Below, piece after piece: positions 9,429 through 20,400 of a DNA stretch of 47,772 nucleotides. The position numbers and the translations under genes were made by a program. This stretch comes from Terriglobia bacterium (GTDB lineage: Bacteria > Acidobacteriota > Terriglobia > UBA7540), in contig JASHTY010000286.1 in NCBI GenBank assembly GCA_030040315.1, positions 1 through 47,772 on the forward strand, written 5' to 3'. Under the pieces are notes generated by a model. That model saw nothing but the letters and a program-made list of their open reading frames with translations, ran no database searches and had not been told where the DNA came from. Position 1 is the stretch's first letter. Every line of letters starts with the position of its first letter.

Positions 9429-10943
9429 ATGCGTGATCGGGGCGTTCAAATCGGACGACGAAAATTATTGAAACATACTGCGCGGGCCACCGGTGCCGCC
9501 ACTCTTTCGCGATTATTCAGAGGAAGCCATCTGGATGCCCGCCCGCCCGAGCCACCCAACATTCTGTTCGTTCTTGACGACCAGTTGCGTCAGGACGTTG
9601 GCAAGTTCGTTCCCATGCCGAATTGTGAGCGGCTGGGCCGGGAATGCATTACGTTTCGCCATGCCATCTCCACTACGCCGCTTTGCACTCCGTTTCGTGG
9701 CATGTTGATGACGGGGCGCTATCCGATGAACTCCGGGGTGCTGATCAACGGCGTCAACGTCAGCCCGGCGCATAACCCCGACTGCTTGGCCCAAGTTTTT
9801 TCGCGTGCCGGTTACGACACCGGATTCATTGGAAAGTGGCATCTCGCCAGCGGCGTCCGCACCGCAGCCGGGCTCTACCAGTTTCACCCGGCAGAGGCAG
9901 CCGCCTGGATGAAGCAGCATCCCAACAGCGAGTTTGTGCCTCCGGGCCCGGATCGCTTGGGCTTCAGCTTCTGGCAAGCCTACAACTTTCACATGGACTT
10001 TAACCACTATTGGTATTACGAAAACGAGCCGAAGAAGATTTACTCCCAGAAATACACGACGGACACCAACATCGACCAGGCCATCGATTTCATAGAAAAG
10101 CGCAAAAAACCAGACAAGCCGTTCCTGCTGGTGGTGGCGCCGCATCCGCCCCATCCCCCGTTCACACTCGAATCCCTGCCCTCAGGATATCTGGAGAAAA
10201 TCCCCCCCGCCACGGACCTCTTCCGCCCTCCCAACGTGCCCAGCACAAATAATCCTATGAAGCCGGAAGAGTGGCGTATTTACCTGGCGATGGCTAAGAA
10301 TTTTGACGACAACCTGGGGCGTTTGCTCGATTATTTGGATCGGTCCCCGGCAGGGGAGAACACACTGCTGGTATTAACGGCCGATCATGGCGAGATGGCC
10401 GGCAGTCACGGCGGAGAGGGTAAGATGGTGCCGTACGCCGAGTCGGTAAATATTCCCTTGAAGATGCGCTGGCCGGGGTACATTCCCGCCGGTGTAACCA
10501 GCGACGCTCTTTACACCCCCGTCGATCATTTGACGACCCTCTGTGGACTCGCTGGGGTCCAGCCTCCCCGCGAAGCCGACGGCCGCAACCTCAGTGAAGT
10601 CGTCTTGGGACTGGGAGAGTCTCGCCGCGACGCCGTCCTTATGGCCAACTATTCCTCCGAGCCGGCGTTTTTTCAGACGGGAACGACGTTCCCAGAATGG
10701 CGCGCCGTGCGGACGACTCGCTACACGTACGTGAAGTGGTTGGCGGGGCCGGAGGCACTGTTCGACAACGCTGAGGATCCTTACCAAATGCGCAATCTGA
10801 TAAAGGAAGATCGAGCCCTAGCAACGGTGACGGAATTCCGCCGTCGGCTGAAAGATTTACTGGCTTCCGCCAACGACCAGTTCCTCCCCGGCGACCGTTA
10901 CGGAGCTTGGTACGACGCCAATCGCAACCTGATCAAGAATTAG
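9429..10943 (+). CDS. Sulfatase (arylsulfatase/alkaline-phosphatase superfamily), Tat-like signal
   Basis: PNILFVLDDQLRQD; C-x-P-x-R formylglycine motif CTPFRGMLMTGRYP; GFIGKWHL; TADHGEMAGSHG. The ORF-track start (8991) runs through the tRNA fragment, so the start is placed at MRDRGVQIGRRKLLK. Confidence 0.88.
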   Translation: MRDRGVQIGRRKLLKHTARATGAATLSRLFRGSHLDARPPEPPNILFVLDDQLRQDVGKFVPMPNCERLGRECITFRHAISTTPLCTPFRGMLMTGRYPMNSGVLINGVNVSPAHNPDCLAQVFSRAGYDTGFIGKWHLASGVRTAAGLYQFHPAEAAAWMKQHPNSEFVPPGPDRLGFSFWQAYNFHMDFNHYWYYENEPKKIYSQKYTTDTNIDQAIDFIEKRKKPDKPFLLVVAPHPPHPPFTLESLPSGYLEKIPPATDLFRPPNVPSTNNPMKPEEWRIYLAMAKNFDDNLGRLLDYLDRSPAGENTLLVLTADHGEMAGSHGGEGKMVPYAESVNIPLKMRWPGYIPAGVTSDALYTPVDHLTTLCGLAGVQPPREADGRNLSEVVLGLGESRRDAVLMANYSSEPAFFQTGTTFPEWRAVRTTRYTYVKWLAGPEALFDNAEDPYQMRNLIKEDRALATVTEFRRRLKDLLASANDQFLPGDRYGAWYDANRNLIKN

Positions 10944-10968
10944 TGCAGTTTCCAGGAATTGATTGGAC

Positions 10969-11023
10969 AACGTAGCGCCGCCCCTCGAGGGCGGCACATG
11001 CCGGGGTCAAGCCCGGCGCTGCA
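10969..11023 (-). repeat. Interspersed palindromic repeat, copy 1 (intergenic)
   Basis: Reverse complement GCGCCGGGCTTGACCCCGGCATGTGCCGCCCTCGAGGGGCGGCGCTACGTT aligns to copy 2 at 14919-14973. Confidence 0.75.
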
Positions 11024-11042
11024 TTGATATGAAGGAGCCTTT

Positions 11043-13250
11043 GTGACCACGGCCATAAAACAACTCATTGCTGCTGGAGTGCTGCTTATTACGGTGCAAT
11101 CCGCCGGTTCAGCCGGAGCCATTCCGGGCCCGCGGCCCGAGAAGGGGCTAATCGAAGTGCGCAATGACAACTACCCGGTTGTCATCGCCCACGCGGTGGA
11201 GCGTCTGCGCGCCTATAGCCCGATTCCTTTGGACATGAGCTGCTCAACTGACCCGCGCGTGCACCCGGAACTGTACGCCTTAACTTTATTAGTAGGTGTT
11301 ACGGGAAATGATCCGGACCTTGAAGAAGCATGGGGCGGAAAGATGCCGGAGTCCGACGAAGCCTGGGCGCTGAAGACACTATCGAAGTCGCCGCTGACCA
11401 TTGCGGTGACGGGCAACCGGCCTCGGGCGGTGCTCTACGCTGCCTACCGTTTGGCTGACGAAATGAAGCTCGGGCGCAATCTCGCGGCGCTCGACGAAAC
11501 CCATGCGCCGCGAATTGGCGAGCGGGAAACCTGGCTGAACGCGACGGCGATCGGGGCGGTAGTACCACGAAACTCGCAGTTCATGTCCACCGTCAACGAA
11601 TTGCCACGCTACGGGCTGAATGGCGTCATGATGGTGCCCGGGGACCTCAGCCTGCCTCCCGCCACACCGGGCCACGAGAGCCTGCCTCTAGTTCTGGATC
11701 AGAACGCGACAATCCGCGTGGACGAAGCGCGCCGGCTTGAGTGGATGACCTTTCTCGACGCCATCAAGTCGTACGATATGAACGTAACCCTGACCGCCGA
11801 TCCCTTAATTCCTCCTGGCACTGAACCGGCGGCGGTCGAAGCCTTCCTCAAAACGGGGAAGATCCCGGCCCAGTATCTCGAAAAGTTGCGCGTCTTCTAT
11901 GGCGAGTTCACCAACAAGCTGTTGAATGCTTTGCCGCAGATTGACGCCATTGCGCTTACCCCGGGAGTGGAAGGCGCAATGTACAACCAGGAGGCGAGTT
12001 TTCCCGGCGTGCGGCTGTTTTTGGACGGCCAGGACCTGCACGCGTGTAGCGCCGTAATGTCTGTGTATTTCGACGTGGTCACCCGAATTGCCAAGGCGCG
12101 CGGCAAGCGGGTGGTATTTTGGATTCACTCCTATGGCACGACTTCAGACGGACTGCGCGCCATGTGGAACCTCGCGGCCCAATACCCCGGCGTGGTGCGA
12201 ATGGGCGAGGACTACTGGCCGAATGAGCTCTGGCCGAATGGCGGCACGAGGCTGAAAATCATGGCCTATCTGCCGCCGGACGTGCGCGCCCACTTCGACG
12301 ACGCCGCTCCGCTCGGTGCACTCGCCGTGACCGATGCCGAATGCGACGGGGATGGGGCTATGCCTAACGCCTATGCCGATCAGTACGTCTATTCGGCGGC
12401 GGAGTTGATGAAACACAAAGCGGTTTGGGTCTCCTTCCGGTTAGATCAATGGGATTGGACCGCGTGGGGCACGTTATGGAATGTCTCCGGAATCGAGATT
12501 GAGCAGTTTGCGAACGCCGTATGGACGAACGCCCGGACTCCTCAGCAGGTTTGGGACGAGTGGATCGAGCGCCGCTGGGGCAAATCGGCCTCTCCCTTCG
12601 TCTCCGCTGCCCTGGCCAAGTCCGGCGAGATTATTCACGATGGTTTTCTGGTTGACGGTATCAATATGTTTCATCACAGCACCATTGGTCCCCGGCGCTG
12701 GACTCCCAGCGACCCATATTCCTACGAATCCGATATCTTCCACATGTTCGCCCGGCCGGGGCAACTGATCTACACGAAAGGTCCTGAAGCTTCGCGATTG
12801 AGCTATGAGCAGTGGCCCGCTCAATTGCATGCGAAGACCGTTTCCATTGAGGATTTTCGCCAGCAACAGGCTCGAGCCACCCACGCCGTGGACCAAGCAC
12901 TCGCTGAGCTGGACAAGGCTTCGCCATTCTTGAGCCGCCCGGATGATGATTACCTGCACAGCATCTTCACCAACGCCGGCCAGGTGATTCGCGTGTTCTC
13001 AGCGCTGGCCGAAATGGCCTACGCCGTCCATTTACTGCGCGACAACTATGCGGGTGTGTCCGATCCCCAGACGCTCTTTGAAAAAGACGTGGCAGCCGTG
13101 GAGCAACTCGCCGGTGATCCCGCTATCGAAGCCCTCAGCTTCCCATTCGCCTTCCAATTCGGGCGCGAGGAAAAGCCATCCGACGACAGCATGAAACGCA
13201 ACCTGCTGCAGATCGTCGCCTTGTACCGCAACTATGCAAGAACGCATTAA
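11043..13250 (+). CDS. Uncharacterised secreted glycoside-hydrolase-like protein (GH67/GH20b-type N domain plus TIM-barrel-like core), paralog A1
   Basis: LYAAYRLADEMKLGRNLA resembles the N-terminal domain of alpha-glucuronidase/GH20 proteins; GTG start with AAGGAG SD; strong similarity to 14848-17103. Confidence 0.65.
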   Translation: MTTAIKQLIAAGVLLITVQSAGSAGAIPGPRPEKGLIEVRNDNYPVVIAHAVERLRAYSPIPLDMSCSTDPRVHPELYALTLLVGVTGNDPDLEEAWGGKMPESDEAWALKTLSKSPLTIAVTGNRPRAVLYAAYRLADEMKLGRNLAALDETHAPRIGERETWLNATAIGAVVPRNSQFMSTVNELPRYGLNGVMMVPGDLSLPPATPGHESLPLVLDQNATIRVDEARRLEWMTFLDAIKSYDMNVTLTADPLIPPGTEPAAVEAFLKTGKIPAQYLEKLRVFYGEFTNKLLNALPQIDAIALTPGVEGAMYNQEASFPGVRLFLDGQDLHACSAVMSVYFDVVTRIAKARGKRVVFWIHSYGTTSDGLRAMWNLAAQYPGVVRMGEDYWPNELWPNGGTRLKIMAYLPPDVRAHFDDAAPLGALAVTDAECDGDGAMPNAYADQYVYSAAELMKHKAVWVSFRLDQWDWTAWGTLWNVSGIEIEQFANAVWTNARTPQQVWDEWIERRWGKSASPFVSAALAKSGEIIHDGFLVDGINMFHHSTIGPRRWTPSDPYSYESDIFHMFARPGQLIYTKGPEASRLSYEQWPAQLHAKTVSIEDFRQQQARATHAVDQALAELDKASPFLSRPDDDYLHSIFTNAGQVIRVFSALAEMAYAVHLLRDNYAGVSDPQTLFEKDVAAVEQLAGDPAIEALSFPFAFQFGREEKPSDDSMKRNLLQIVALYRNYARTH

Positions 13251-13265
13251 CCCATCAAAGTGATG

Positions 13266-14493
13266 CTACCTGTGACGGTGAGGCTTGGTGCTCTGCCCAG
13301 ACTCTTCCAAAGAAAATTTCTTGTAGTCGTTCGTGCACGCAACTCCATCCGTTACGTACATCGTGCGGGCATTCGAAGAGATCAAAATTGAACTGCTCGT
13401 TTGCAATCGGATAGTCTCGGGCTCTTCAAGGTCGACATGAGCACAAATCGAATGTGGAAACGCGAAGTGGTCGGACATTTGGTCTTTGATGTTTTCAGTA
13501 TCGAGCGGCTGCGCCCGTCGGAACAGCCGCGCCATGCCCACGTTCCTGTACAGCGCGTTTGGCCAGAATCGTGCCCCCTCGGACTCTAATTCCAGTTGGC
13601 AGAAGTGTTTGGAGTGGGTCGGAATCCCACCCTCGGGGTACAGGAACGCTTCACGGTCCGGTGCCCCCTCGATGTCGATCGCTTCGCCGTCGGCGTGACC
13701 GATCAGGAAGTTCATGGAGGCGACGCGCTGGGTTCCGGTAATCGCCAGAATCGCTTCGTGCATGTTGCGAGCGTTCAAGATATCCCGCACTCGCATCCGA
13801 AAGGGCTTCTTATAAGCGTTTCGGCCGTCTTGCGCGGAAAGTAGTGCATTGATGACCACACCCAGCCCCTCCTGGTTTGCCACTGCATGCCGCCCACAGT
13901 CCCGGTTTTCCCCAGGCAGATGAAATCCGTCTCGTCCTTGCGATGAGCGCGCAGGCGACCATCACCTTGATGTCGGCCCAGTCCCAATTCTGGCCGATGA
14001 AGGTTTCGTGGTTCTTCGTGCATTTCGGCATGACGGCGAAAGATGTGCATCCGTCCACTCCGGCGCGGCGGCCAGCGGCGGCTGTTGCCTGCTTCACTTA
14101 TTCGAAGTAGAGCACGTAACGGACATTGAGCTTGGTGATTTCGCGTAGCGGAAATCGGAAACTTTCGGAAACGCCTTTCAGCTCGGTTGCCAATCCGGGG
14201 TCCAGCCGCTCCAAATATGGGATCCATTTCTCAGATTCGGACAGGATCGCTTCTGGCATACCGCCAATGGCGGCAAAGCGCCGGAAATTGGTATCAAGAT
14301 TCTGCTCGATATCGGAGCGCTGGACTTCACCATGCACCCTCCCACCCTCGCAGGGATTATCACCCACAAGGTAAATGATCGGAATCATGCAACATCTTTT
14401 CCTCAAACTATACAGAGCGTCATGCCTCCTCGCGCTTTCCGCTGTCGATCGGAGATCGACGCTACAACTTATGCCGCTCGGTATAGTAATCAC
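13266..14493 (-). pseudogene. Peptidase C45 / acyl-CoA:6-APA acyltransferase-like gene, broken
   Basis: Consecutive C45-like segments in three minus frames: PIIYLVGDNPCEGGRVHGEVQRSDIEQNLD...RYVLYFE, in-frame TAA, GCTSFAVMPKCTKNHETFIGQNWDWADI, shift, HRKDETDFICLGKTGTVGGM, shift, NQEGLGVVINALLSAQDGRN...NFLIGHADGEAIDIEGAPD. Confidence 0.75.
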
Positions 14494-14565
14494 CTTGGCG
14501 AGAAAAAGTGCTACCGAATGCAGCAGTCCTGAAGTATACCAAACGCGAGGGCAGAGGGTACCTTA

Positions 14566-14630
14566 GCGGTGGCGCAGGCACTCCTGCCTGCGCCGACCCC
14601 GGCACAGCCAGGAGTGGCTGATCCACCGGC
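14566..14630. repeat. Hairpin-rich intergenic repeat-like element
   Basis: GCGCAGGCA-CTCC-TGCCTGCGC hairpin followed by CAGCCAGGAGTGGCTG hairpin. Confidence 0.45.
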
Positions 14631-14847
14631 GTGCCGGTTCAATGGTTTACATTGTGGATAACAGGCCGAAACTCGATCTTTTCACGCGTTCCGGGTACTG
14701 TTTCAGTGGGACTAGCAAGTAGCGCAGACCTGATCTTGAGGTCCGCGGTTCGTGCGGAATGCGCCAAGGAAAAGCCAAGGACCTTGGAAAACGGGCTCGC
14801 GCTCCTCCTCAGCGCTGAGAATCATAAGATGAAAGGAAATCATTATA

Positions 14848-17103
14848 ATGAATGCAAATCGACTCATCGCAATTGGAATGCTCGTTGTTACGGGGTTGTT
14901 CCTGCCGGTAGTGGGAGACGTCGCGCCGGGCTTGAGCCCGGCGCGTGCAGCCCTCAAAGTCGGCGCTACGTCGTCCACCCGACCTGCGAAGGGACTGATC
15001 GAGATGCGTAATGACGACTACCCTGTCGTGTTGACCCACGCGGTGGAGCGCCTGCGCGCCAATAGTCCGATTCCACTGGATTTAAGCTGCTCGCCTGACC
15101 CGCACGTGAACCCCGAACTTTACGAATTCACCATCGTGCTGGGAGTGACGGGAAATGATCCGGACCTCGAAAAGGCCTGGAACGGCAATATACCCGATTC
15201 GCAGGACGCCTGGGCGCTCAAGACACTGTCAAAGTCTCCCCTCACGATTGCCTTGACTGGCAAGCGTCCGCGCGGGGTCTTGTACGCGGCGTATCGGCTG
15301 GCCGACGACATGAAACTGGGGCGCGACCTCGGCGCACTGAACGAGACGCATGTGCCGCTGGTGGGGGAAAGGGAAGCCTGGGTAACCTCTACCGCGTCGG
15401 TGGGCGGCGCCGGTTTGGCCTCGCGATATTCGCAGTACACGTCGACCCTCAATGAGTTACCGCGCTACGGGCTCAATGGCGTCATGATCGTGCCGGGGCA
15501 TCTCAGTCCCCCGCCACCTGAACCTGGCCACGAGACCCTGCCCCTATTCGCGGACAAGGACGGAAAATTCCGTGTGGACGAATCTAGGCGGCTCGAGTGG
15601 ATGAGCCTCCTCGACGCCATTAAATCGTACGATATGAACGTCACTCTCACAGCAGATCCCCTCACCCCTCCGGGCTACTCGCCGTCCCAAGTTGAGTCGT
15701 TTGTCAAAACGGGTGTAATCCCTCCCCTGTATCTCCGGGAGGTGCGGACATTCTACAGCGACTTCATCAATAAACTGCTGGACGCGTTGCCGCAGGTGGA
15801 CGCGATTTCACTCACGCCAGGAGTGGAAGGCGCCATGTATCGCCAAAGTGGCGCGATCCACACAGTGCGGCTGTATCTTGCAGGCCAGGACATGCGGGCT
15901 TGCAATAGGATCATGGGCACCTATTTGGATGTGGTCACGAGGATCGCCAAGGTCCGCGGCAAGCGGGTGGTGTTTTGGATCCACTCTTACGGTACCACCT
16001 CCGACGGTCTGCGCGCCATGTGGGAACTGCCGGCCCAATACCCAGGAGTCATTCGGATGGGAGAAGACTACTGGCCCAATGAGATCTGGGCCGTCGGCGG
16101 CACTCGCGTGCCCATCATGGCCTATCTGCCGCCGGACGTCCGCGCACATGTTGAGAAAGGCGCTCCGCTGGGCGCACTCGCCATCACCGATGCCGAATTC
16201 TATGGGGGTGGGGCGCTGCCCGATGCCTTCGCCGACCCCTACGTATATTCCGCGCAGGAACTGATCAAGCGGCAATGCTCCTGGATGACCTTCCGCTTAA
16301 ATTGCTCGGACATGACTCCCTGGGGCACCCTGTGGAGCGTGGCCGAGATCCAGATCCTGCAGTTTGCCAACGCGATCTGGACGCCCGCTTTATCTCCCCA
16401 GCAGATTTGGGACGAATGGGTGGAACGTCGTTACGGTAATGCCGCCACACCCTTCGTTTCGGCGGCGCTGGCGACGTCAGGCGCCATTATTCACGATGGA
16501 TTTTCCATTGAGGGCATCGGCTTGTTTCATCACAGCATGATTGGTCCCACGCGTTGGACCCCGAGCCAAGCGTACTCCTACGAATCCAGTAGCTTTCATA
16601 TGTTTGGCCGGCCGGGTACCCTGATTTATGACAAAGGTCCCAATGGCTCGCGATTCAGTTATGAGCAGTGGCCCGCCCAGGTGGATGCCAAAGCCATTTC
16701 CATCCAGGAATTCCGGCAGCAACAGGCCCGGGCAAGACAGGAGGTCGAAAAGTCATTAGCCGATTTGGACGAGGCCAGTCCGTTCCTGAGCCGCCCGGAC
16801 GATTTTTACCTCCACAGCATCTTCAGCAACGCCAGGCAGGCAATCCGGGTGTTTTCGGCACTAGGCGAAATGGCCTATGCGGCCAACCTACTGACGGACA
16901 ACTACGCGCACGAGGCCGACCCTAACGCACTTTTTGAGAAGACAGCGGCCGACGTCGAGCGGCTCGCGAACGACCCGGCGATCAGAGCGCTGAGTTACGC
17001 GCACGCTCAGGTTCACGCCGGAAAGGACCTTTCCGAAGACGATATGAAGGCATCCCTGCTGCGGATTGTCGCGCTGTATCGCGAGTATGCAACCCATCAC
17101 TGA
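14848..17103 (+). CDS. Uncharacterised secreted glycoside-hydrolase-like protein, paralog A2
   Basis: Near-colinear with 11043-13250 (GLIEMRNDDYPVV..., RVVFWIHSYGTTSDGLRAMW, RMGEDYWPNE); signal peptide. Confidence 0.65.
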   Translation: MNANRLIAIGMLVVTGLFLPVVGDVAPGLSPARAALKVGATSSTRPAKGLIEMRNDDYPVVLTHAVERLRANSPIPLDLSCSPDPHVNPELYEFTIVLGVTGNDPDLEKAWNGNIPDSQDAWALKTLSKSPLTIALTGKRPRGVLYAAYRLADDMKLGRDLGALNETHVPLVGEREAWVTSTASVGGAGLASRYSQYTSTLNELPRYGLNGVMIVPGHLSPPPPEPGHETLPLFADKDGKFRVDESRRLEWMSLLDAIKSYDMNVTLTADPLTPPGYSPSQVESFVKTGVIPPLYLREVRTFYSDFINKLLDALPQVDAISLTPGVEGAMYRQSGAIHTVRLYLAGQDMRACNRIMGTYLDVVTRIAKVRGKRVVFWIHSYGTTSDGLRAMWELPAQYPGVIRMGEDYWPNEIWAVGGTRVPIMAYLPPDVRAHVEKGAPLGALAITDAEFYGGGALPDAFADPYVYSAQELIKRQCSWMTFRLNCSDMTPWGTLWSVAEIQILQFANAIWTPALSPQQIWDEWVERRYGNAATPFVSAALATSGAIIHDGFSIEGIGLFHHSMIGPTRWTPSQAYSYESSSFHMFGRPGTLIYDKGPNGSRFSYEQWPAQVDAKAISIQEFRQQQARARQEVEKSLADLDEASPFLSRPDDFYLHSIFSNARQAIRVFSALGEMAYAANLLTDNYAHEADPNALFEKTAADVERLANDPAIRALSYAHAQVHAGKDLSEDDMKASLLRIVALYREYATHH
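14919..14973 (+). repeat. Interspersed palindromic repeat, copy 2, inside the coding sequence of paralog A2
   Basis: GCGCCGGGCTTGAGCCCGGCGCGTGCAGCCCTCAAAGTCGGCGCTACGTC; encodes APGLSPARAALKVGATS, absent from paralog A1. Confidence 0.75.
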
Positions 17104-17341
17104 GCCACACCGGAAAATTGGCCCGTAAAGACAAAGAAATAGACGCGCTACAATACGCCCCATGGTTCTACTCCTCTGTCTCGAAGAGTGACGGTGAAGG
17201 GCCGCGCCGTGGTTCCGCCAGCGGAGCTGTCCACCGTGTGGGGGGGTGACACCGATTTCCCTCTCACATTCCCAAGGTCAGAAACGCGGTCGTTACCGAA
17301 ACGCGCAGCAATTGACCGAAGACAGAAAGTCAGAAATGCAC

Positions 17342-17371
17342 TTGACAATCAGCGCACGGGCGTGATATCTA
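17342..17371 (+). promoter_or_regulatory. Sigma70-like promoter upstream of the TonB-dependent receptor
   Basis: TTGACA (17342-17347), 18-nt spacer, TATCTA (17366-17371). Confidence 0.45.
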
Positions 17372-17465
17372 CGCTGCGAATTGGGCTTCCTATCACTTCT
17401 TGAAGACTGTCAAGTTTGGGGCGTAGTGCTCGGGTCACTCGGAAACAATTTGAAAGGAGACCATT

Positions 17466-20400
17466 ATGCCAGCGCCTTTCTGCCACAGGTTCAACGGGCG
17501 CGGGCCGCATGGGGGTGTTTCTTACGCGGCCAAATGCATTACCCCCCTCGCGCTCCTGCGCGGACTCTGTCATCTGATGCGTTTCGGATTTGTATTGGTG
17601 GTGCTCGCCCTGCTTGCGATGCCCGCCGCCGCTCAAAACTCCACCATTCAAGGGCAGGTCTCCGACCCCCAAGGGGCGGCCATTCCGGACGCCCAGGTTT
17701 CGGCTAGGAACAACGCCACGGGAGTCGTTGTTACCGTCACCACAAACTCGGCAGGTCTTTACCTGTTGCCCAGTCTTCTAGTGGGTCAATACCGGGTGGA
17801 AGCCAGTAAACAGGGATTCGGGCCCGAGGTGAGGGACAACGTGCGACTTGAGGTCGCTCAGTCCGAACAATTGAATTTTGTCCTTCAACTTGGGCACGTC
17901 ACCCAGAGGGTCACGGTACAGGGTACCGGTGAAGTGCTTAATACCGTTACCAGCACGGTGTCCCAGACCATCTCCAACGCGCAAGTGATTGACCTGCCCT
18001 TAAACGGCCGCAATTACCTGCAACTGGGCCTACTAACCCCCGGCACCGCGCCTGCCTATGGCTCGCGCGCCGACAATAATGGCGTGGGCGGCTTCACCGC
18101 GGTCGGAGCGCACGGTGTGCAAGTAAGCATTTACCTCGATGGGGCGAACAACGATTCGATCGCGAGCGGCGGCGAGGTCGGCTATCAGGTGCAAGCCGTT
18201 ACTCCGCCCATCGACGCGATCAATGAATTTGCCGTCATCACCGACAACAACTCCGCCGAGTACGGCGTGCGCATGGGCGGCACCGTTATCGCTAGCCTTA
18301 AGTCCGGCACCAACCGGTTTCACGGTGACGGGTGGGAATTCTTCCGGAACCAGGCGATCAGCGCTGCGAACTTCTTCTCGGTGGGTAAACCCAAGCCGGC
18401 GCTGGTTTATAACCAATTCGGCGGCACCATCGGCGGGCCGATCAAGAAGGACAAGGCGTTCTTCTTCGTGAGCTACCAGGGCACCCGCAACCATTCTGGA
18501 ACCACTAGCATCTCCACGGTGCCCACGGCAGCCGAACTGCAAGGCAACTTTGCGGGCTACAAAACCATCTACGACCCCACCACCACGACGGAAGTTTCTG
18601 CCGGCGTATATTCCCGCACCGCCTTCGCGAACAATGTCATCCCCCAATCGTATTGGGATCCGGTGGCCACCAAAGTACTGGCCCTCTACCCTTCGCCCAA
18701 CGGCACCGGTATTACCAACAACTACTATTTTTCTGGGTCCGGTATATCGGACAATAACGAAGTTGATTCACGCGTGGACTACAACTTTTCCAGCTCCGAG
18801 CGGCTCTACGGGCATTACAGCCACCGCACGGAATCGGACTTGACCCCGGGCAACCTTCCCTACCCGGCCGACGGCGGAAGTTCGGAAGACGTCCTGATCT
18901 GGGCGCACAGTGGAGTTATCGGTTTGACCTCGACGATCTCTCCCACCTTGGTCAATGAATTGAACGCTTCACTGACGGAATATCCGACCCGATTGGATTT
19001 ACCTCCCTATTGGACATCGAAGGTGAATATGGACGCCCAGCTCGGTATTACCGGGATTGCGCCTCTCCCCGACAATGCCAACAGTTACGGAATGACCTAC
19101 TTCAATGCCACCAATTACGCCAGCGTTGGACCGGATAACTTCTGGCCGAACATAAACTTTCTGGATACCGAGCAGCTCCAGGACAAACTGATGTGGAGTC
19201 ACGGGCACCACATGCTGAAGTTTGGCGCCGAATACCTCCGTTTTGGCACGGACCGTGTCGCCTCGCGTTATTCGCGGGGGAACATCGGATTCGTCGGTTA
19301 CTTCACCGAAAACCCGCAGAGCCGCGCGACAACGGGTGACGGCATCGCTGACTTTCTGCTGGGTTATGGCGGCTCCACCGTACTCGGCAACATCAACGGC
19401 GAGACCAATCTCGCGTCCAATTACGGAGGATTTGCCCAGGACGCGTGGCAAGTCAGCAAGCGCCTGACGGTGAACTTGGGCGTACGCTGGGACCTGTACG
19501 AACCTCCGCACTTCCGCTACTATCAGAATGTTAGCCGATTCGACCCCTTCGTCGGCACTCCCGACTACGGGCAATTCCAGTACCCCACCAGCGATTCCGA
19601 TACCGGAGGCAATTGGAATTACCACAATTTCGCGCCGCGTCTGGGCATCGCCTTTCAAGCTACACCCAAGACCGTGGTGCGGAGCGGCTTCGGCCTGTAC
19701 TACAGCATGACGGACAGCTATGTGAGCATGGACGAACGCTTCTTCAACATGCCTCCGGTGTTCACCGAGATCACTTTTTCGACAGACGAACTTTTTTCGC
19801 CGACCTTGTATCTCAAGAACGGCTTTCCGTCAGGCCTGCTTCCCACCACTACCATTCAGCCCAACGTCTCGGTCGATGCCGTACAGCCGAACTTTCCGGA
19901 TCAATACGGCGAGCAGTGGTTCTTCGATGTGCAGCGGGAGTTGACCACCAACACCGTCCTGACCGTGTCGTATATGGGTAATGGAAGTCATCATCTGACG
20001 GTTGTTAGGGCGATAGACCAACCTGTGGTAGCCGGCCCGGGTTCGGTACAGAGCCGTCGGCCGTTTACCCAGTTCTCGGCGATCAGTATGGCTGATCCGC
20101 TGGGAAACGAAGCCTATAATGGCTTGGCAGTTAAATTGGAAAAGCGTTACTCGCGCAACCTTTCGCTGCTCAGCTCATATACCTACTCTCATGCCATTGA
20201 CAATGTCAGCGAGGTGAACAGTACGGCGCAGGGCCAAGGGATCGAGAATAACTACAACTTCCAGATCAACCGCGGAAACTCCGAGTTCGACCTGCGGCAC
20301 GTTTTTGTCAGCAGCGCCCTTTACAACCTGCCGTTTGGTGTGGGCCAACCCTTCTTGAGCAATAAGGGTCTGGCCGACGCGTTTTTGGGCGGCTGGCGAC

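Noticed and set aside
17200-17340. Possible further repeat element upstream of the TonB receptor (CCGCCAGCGGAGCTGTCCACCGTGTGGGGGGGTGACACC)
   Set aside because: No second copy noticed in the window and no clear palindrome; insufficient support
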